DNA from: an uncultured Ruminococcus sp.
GTDB lineage: Bacteria; Bacillota_A; Clostridia; Oscillospirales; Acutalibacteraceae
Direction: 5' to 3'
NCBI GenBank assembly: GCA_902773395.1
Contig: CACYEJ010000049.1
Coordinates: 1-5,338, forward strand
DNA: 5,338 nucleotides
In this document: piece by piece, positions 3,365-5,338 of the stretch
How positions within the stretch are numbered: the stretch's first letter is position 1
How the letters are laid out: each line of letters begins with the position of its first letter
Made by a program: the position numbers and the translations under genes
Notes under the pieces: model-generated
Database searches by the model: none
Seen by the model: only the letters and a program-made list of their open reading frames with translations
Told to the model about the DNA's origin: nothing

Positions 3365-5338
3365 GGAATTTAAAACGCTTTTTAAATGGGCTTTCAGACG
3401 TAACCGCACCATAATGATTATTTTTTCAGTCCTGCTTGGATTGGGATTGGTGCTTAATTTATATGCAATGGCAATTGACGGCTATTCCTATAATGATAAC
3501 GCTGTTGAAGTTACGCTTGTGTTTTATGAGGTTGGCGCGGCACTGTTTACATTCATCTCCGCACTGAAAACATTTTCGTTTTTACATAACAAGCGAAGCG
3601 TTGATATGTTCGGTTCGCTTCCAGCCGACAGAAACACAATGTTTGTGTCGCATTTGCTGGCCGGTGTGTCGGCTGTTGCAATTCCGTTCACAGCGGCTTC
3701 TGTCATCATAATGGGCTTGGCAACTCGCTCCGGCGATACCTTTAAAGCCGGCTTGTTTGTGATATTCACATCGTTGATTATGATATTCGCTGCCTACACG
3801 TTTACCGCACTGATTGCGTATTGCTGCGGCACGGTTATTGATACGGCGATTGTTACTATTGCTGCAAACGCTATTTGGGTAGGCGTGATAGCGTTGTATT
3901 ATGGAATTATTTCCGAGATGATACCGGGCGTTACTTTTGAAAATATTCTTTATTCGCCTGTATTTTCAGCGTTAGCTCCCTACGGATTCAGCGTGGTTGA
4001 TCTTATCTACTACTCCGAAAGCGGCGCAGCTGCGATAATTGCAAATATTGTGTGGCAGCTTGTTTTCACAGCAGGCATATTTGTTCTCACACTTTATGTT
4101 TCACGCAGGAGAAGAGCAGAAACATCGCAGAATGGCTTTGCTTTTGATTGGCTTCCAATGGTTATAAAAGCAGGCGCTTCAATTGTTGCCGGCGGATTTA
4201 TCGGTTTCATTGCAGCGGAAACAGCCTACAGCGGTTACACCAATATGTACATCTTTTCTTTCTGGTATTTGGTTATAGGATTTGTAGCTTTCTTTGTGCT
4301 TCACCTTATTTTCGCAAGAGGTTTGAAGGGCAAATTCGCACCGCAGGCTATTGTGTTCGGTTCTACAACAGCAGCGGTTCTTATACTGGTATTTTCAATG
4401 TCATACGGCTTGGGAATTGATACGTATGTGCCAAATCCCGATACTGTAAAAGAGGTTGTTTTTGAAGGCTGCACCTTTACAGAGCCGGAAGATATCAAGC
4501 TTGTCACAGAGCTGCACCAGCTTATTGCAGACAATATTCGTGAGGCTGAGGGATATCCGTATTACATCGGCGGTGAAAGCGATTACTATACATATACTGA
4601 TGCCGTGTATGAATCGGAGCTTCCGGCTGATTATGATACTGGTGATTCGATTTATGAAAATTATGAATATGTAAACAGATGCAATTTTTACTTCGACTAC
4701 AAGAAGAAGCTAGGATTTTCCACACAACGAAACTATTACATTTATCCCGCCAATGACTCCAGCAAGAAGTATGACTTGAAAAAAATGAACGAAATAATCA
4801 AAAAGATTTATGCAACAGAGGCGTATAAGATGTCGCTTTTCCCTGAGCTGTTTGATGAAAAACTTCGTGAAAACATAGTGATTGAAGGCGGTAAAGTTAA
4901 TTTTATGCAGACATACGGCGACCACAGTTCGGTTACTTTGGCAACAGCGGAGATTCCGGAAAACTATGAGGCTTTCTTTGACGGATTTGCCGAGGCATAC
5001 AAAAAGGATTTGCTTGCAGATAATTCAGGCAATGTTGACTATTTATGGGAATCTTTTGAAGTAGGCGAGCATATCGAAGTGAATATGGAGTATAGATATA
5101 TACGCAGCAGTCTTGAGGATTATCACTACTTTGCTCCGAGCCGTGAGTTTATTGTTAAGAGCAGCTATAAAAATACAATGGCATACCTTGAAAACTGCGG
5201 TATTACGAAAAAATCTGCCTTGCCGTATACGCCTAAATCATATGGCTATGCTACAATGAGCAGCATGAATTATCTGGACTTTGGTTACTCAGGAAATTCC
5301 AGTTCGCTTATGAGCTTAATCAGCGAGGAAATAGCTCC
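3339..5338 (+). CDS. ABC-2 type permease with large extracytoplasmic domain (partial)
   Basis: The frame is open from ATG 3339 to the window edge: 666 codons, with the C-terminus missing. It is the membrane partner of the preceding ATPase. I count about nine membrane helices, near residues 24-45, 60-80, 103-127, 137-160, 168-192, 230-254, 275-294, 302-325 and 337-357. Loops predicted inside are basic: KTLFKWAFRRNR at the N-terminus, HNKRSVDMFGSLPADR (83-98) and SRRRRAE (255-261). The 83-98 loop resembles the 'hNKRsvD..hSLP' loop of GntR-linked ABC-2 permeases and may contact the ATPase. An odd helix number places everything after about residue 358 outside the membrane. That part exceeds 300 residues, is soluble in character and rich in Tyr, Asp and Glu (YYIGGESDYYTYTD, 408-421). 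It resembles the DUF6449 C-terminal region of such permeases, by memory only. It may bind a ligand, but this is inference. Confidence 0.88.
   Translation, partial: MTLTTLSSKEFKTLFKWAFRRNRTIMIIFSVLLGLGLVLNLYAMAIDGYSYNDNAVEVTLVFYEVGAALFTFISALKTFSFLHNKRSVDMFGSLPADRNTMFVSHLLAGVSAVAIPFTAASVIIMGLATRSGDTFKAGLFVIFTSLIMIFAAYTFTALIAYCCGTVIDTAIVTIAANAIWVGVIALYYGIISEMIPGVTFENILYSPVFSALAPYGFSVVDLIYYSESGAAAIIANIVWQLVFTAGIFVLTLYVSRRRRAETSQNGFAFDWLPMVIKAGASIVAGGFIGFIAAETAYSGYTNMYIFSFWYLVIGFVAFFVLHLIFARGLKGKFAPQAIVFGSTTAAVLILVFSMSYGLGIDTYVPNPDTVKEVVFEGCTFTEPEDIKLVTELHQLIADNIREAEGYPYYIGGESDYYTYTDAVYESELPADYDTGDSIYENYEYVNRCNFYFDYKKKLGFSTQRNYYIYPANDSSKKYDLKKMNEIIKKIYATEAYKMSLFPELFDEKLRENIVIEGGKVNFMQTYGDHSSVTLATAEIPENYEAFFDGFAEAYKKDLLADNSGNVDYLWESFEVGEHIEVNMEYRYIRSSLEDYHYFAPSREFIVKSSYKNTMAYLENCGITKKSALPYTPKSYGYATMSSMNYLDFGYSGNSSSLMSLISEEIA

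Noticed and set aside
3059..3412. A 117-codon minus-strand open frame
   Set aside because: It is antisense to the end of the ATPase gene and start of the permease gene, with a composition typical of a shadow frame.
4148..5064. Several short open frames on both strands within 4148-5064
   Set aside because: The permease frame is open through the whole region with membrane and domain structure in keeping with its family. The others are out-of-frame readings.

Overview
The window looks like chromosome from a low-GC Gram-positive bacterium, probably an anaerobic gut-type Clostridia. The evidence is AT-rich intergenic DNA, strong GGAGG-type ribosome binding sites, a TTG start codon, and canonical sigma-A promoters, several with an extended -10 TGn. 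The species cannot be named from this sequence. No rRNA, tRNA, CRISPR array, insertion sequence or attachment site was seen.

Left part (1-1605), minus strand. Two independent single genes each have their own promoter. One (165-530) encodes a 121-residue two-helix membrane protein of unknown function with a repeated YIYED tail. The other (719-1558) encodes a 279-residue soluble, mostly helical protein resembling the DUF5677 family. A weak hairpin follows each gene.

Middle (1559-2090). This 532-base non-coding stretch separates the divergent DUF5677-like gene from a rightward operon. It holds a degenerate repeated motif (core AARCGAAAR), then two near-consensus sigma-A promoters exactly 105 bp apart. 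Each promoter is followed at the same distance by the same operator-like element, made of three TTGTA half-sites at 9-bp steps with the third inverted.

Right part (2091-5338), plus strand. Three tightly overlapping genes form an operon: a short GntR/YtrA-type repressor, an ABC-2 type ATPase (BcrA/YtrB-like), and a large permease with about nine membrane helices and a C-terminal domain of more than 300 residues predicted to lie outside the membrane. The permease runs off the right edge. The layout matches the known GntR-regulated ABC modules of Firmicutes such as B. subtilis ytr, where a repressor senses a signal and controls its own exporter or stress-response transporter. The likely picture is autorepression of both tandem promoters by the GntR protein, with the ATPase driving the permease. 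The substrate is not evident.

The most noteworthy points are the duplicated promoter-operator with conserved functional elements and a diverged spacer, and the large extracytoplasmic domain on the permease. The transporter module itself is a known type; I see no evidence for a wholly new system.
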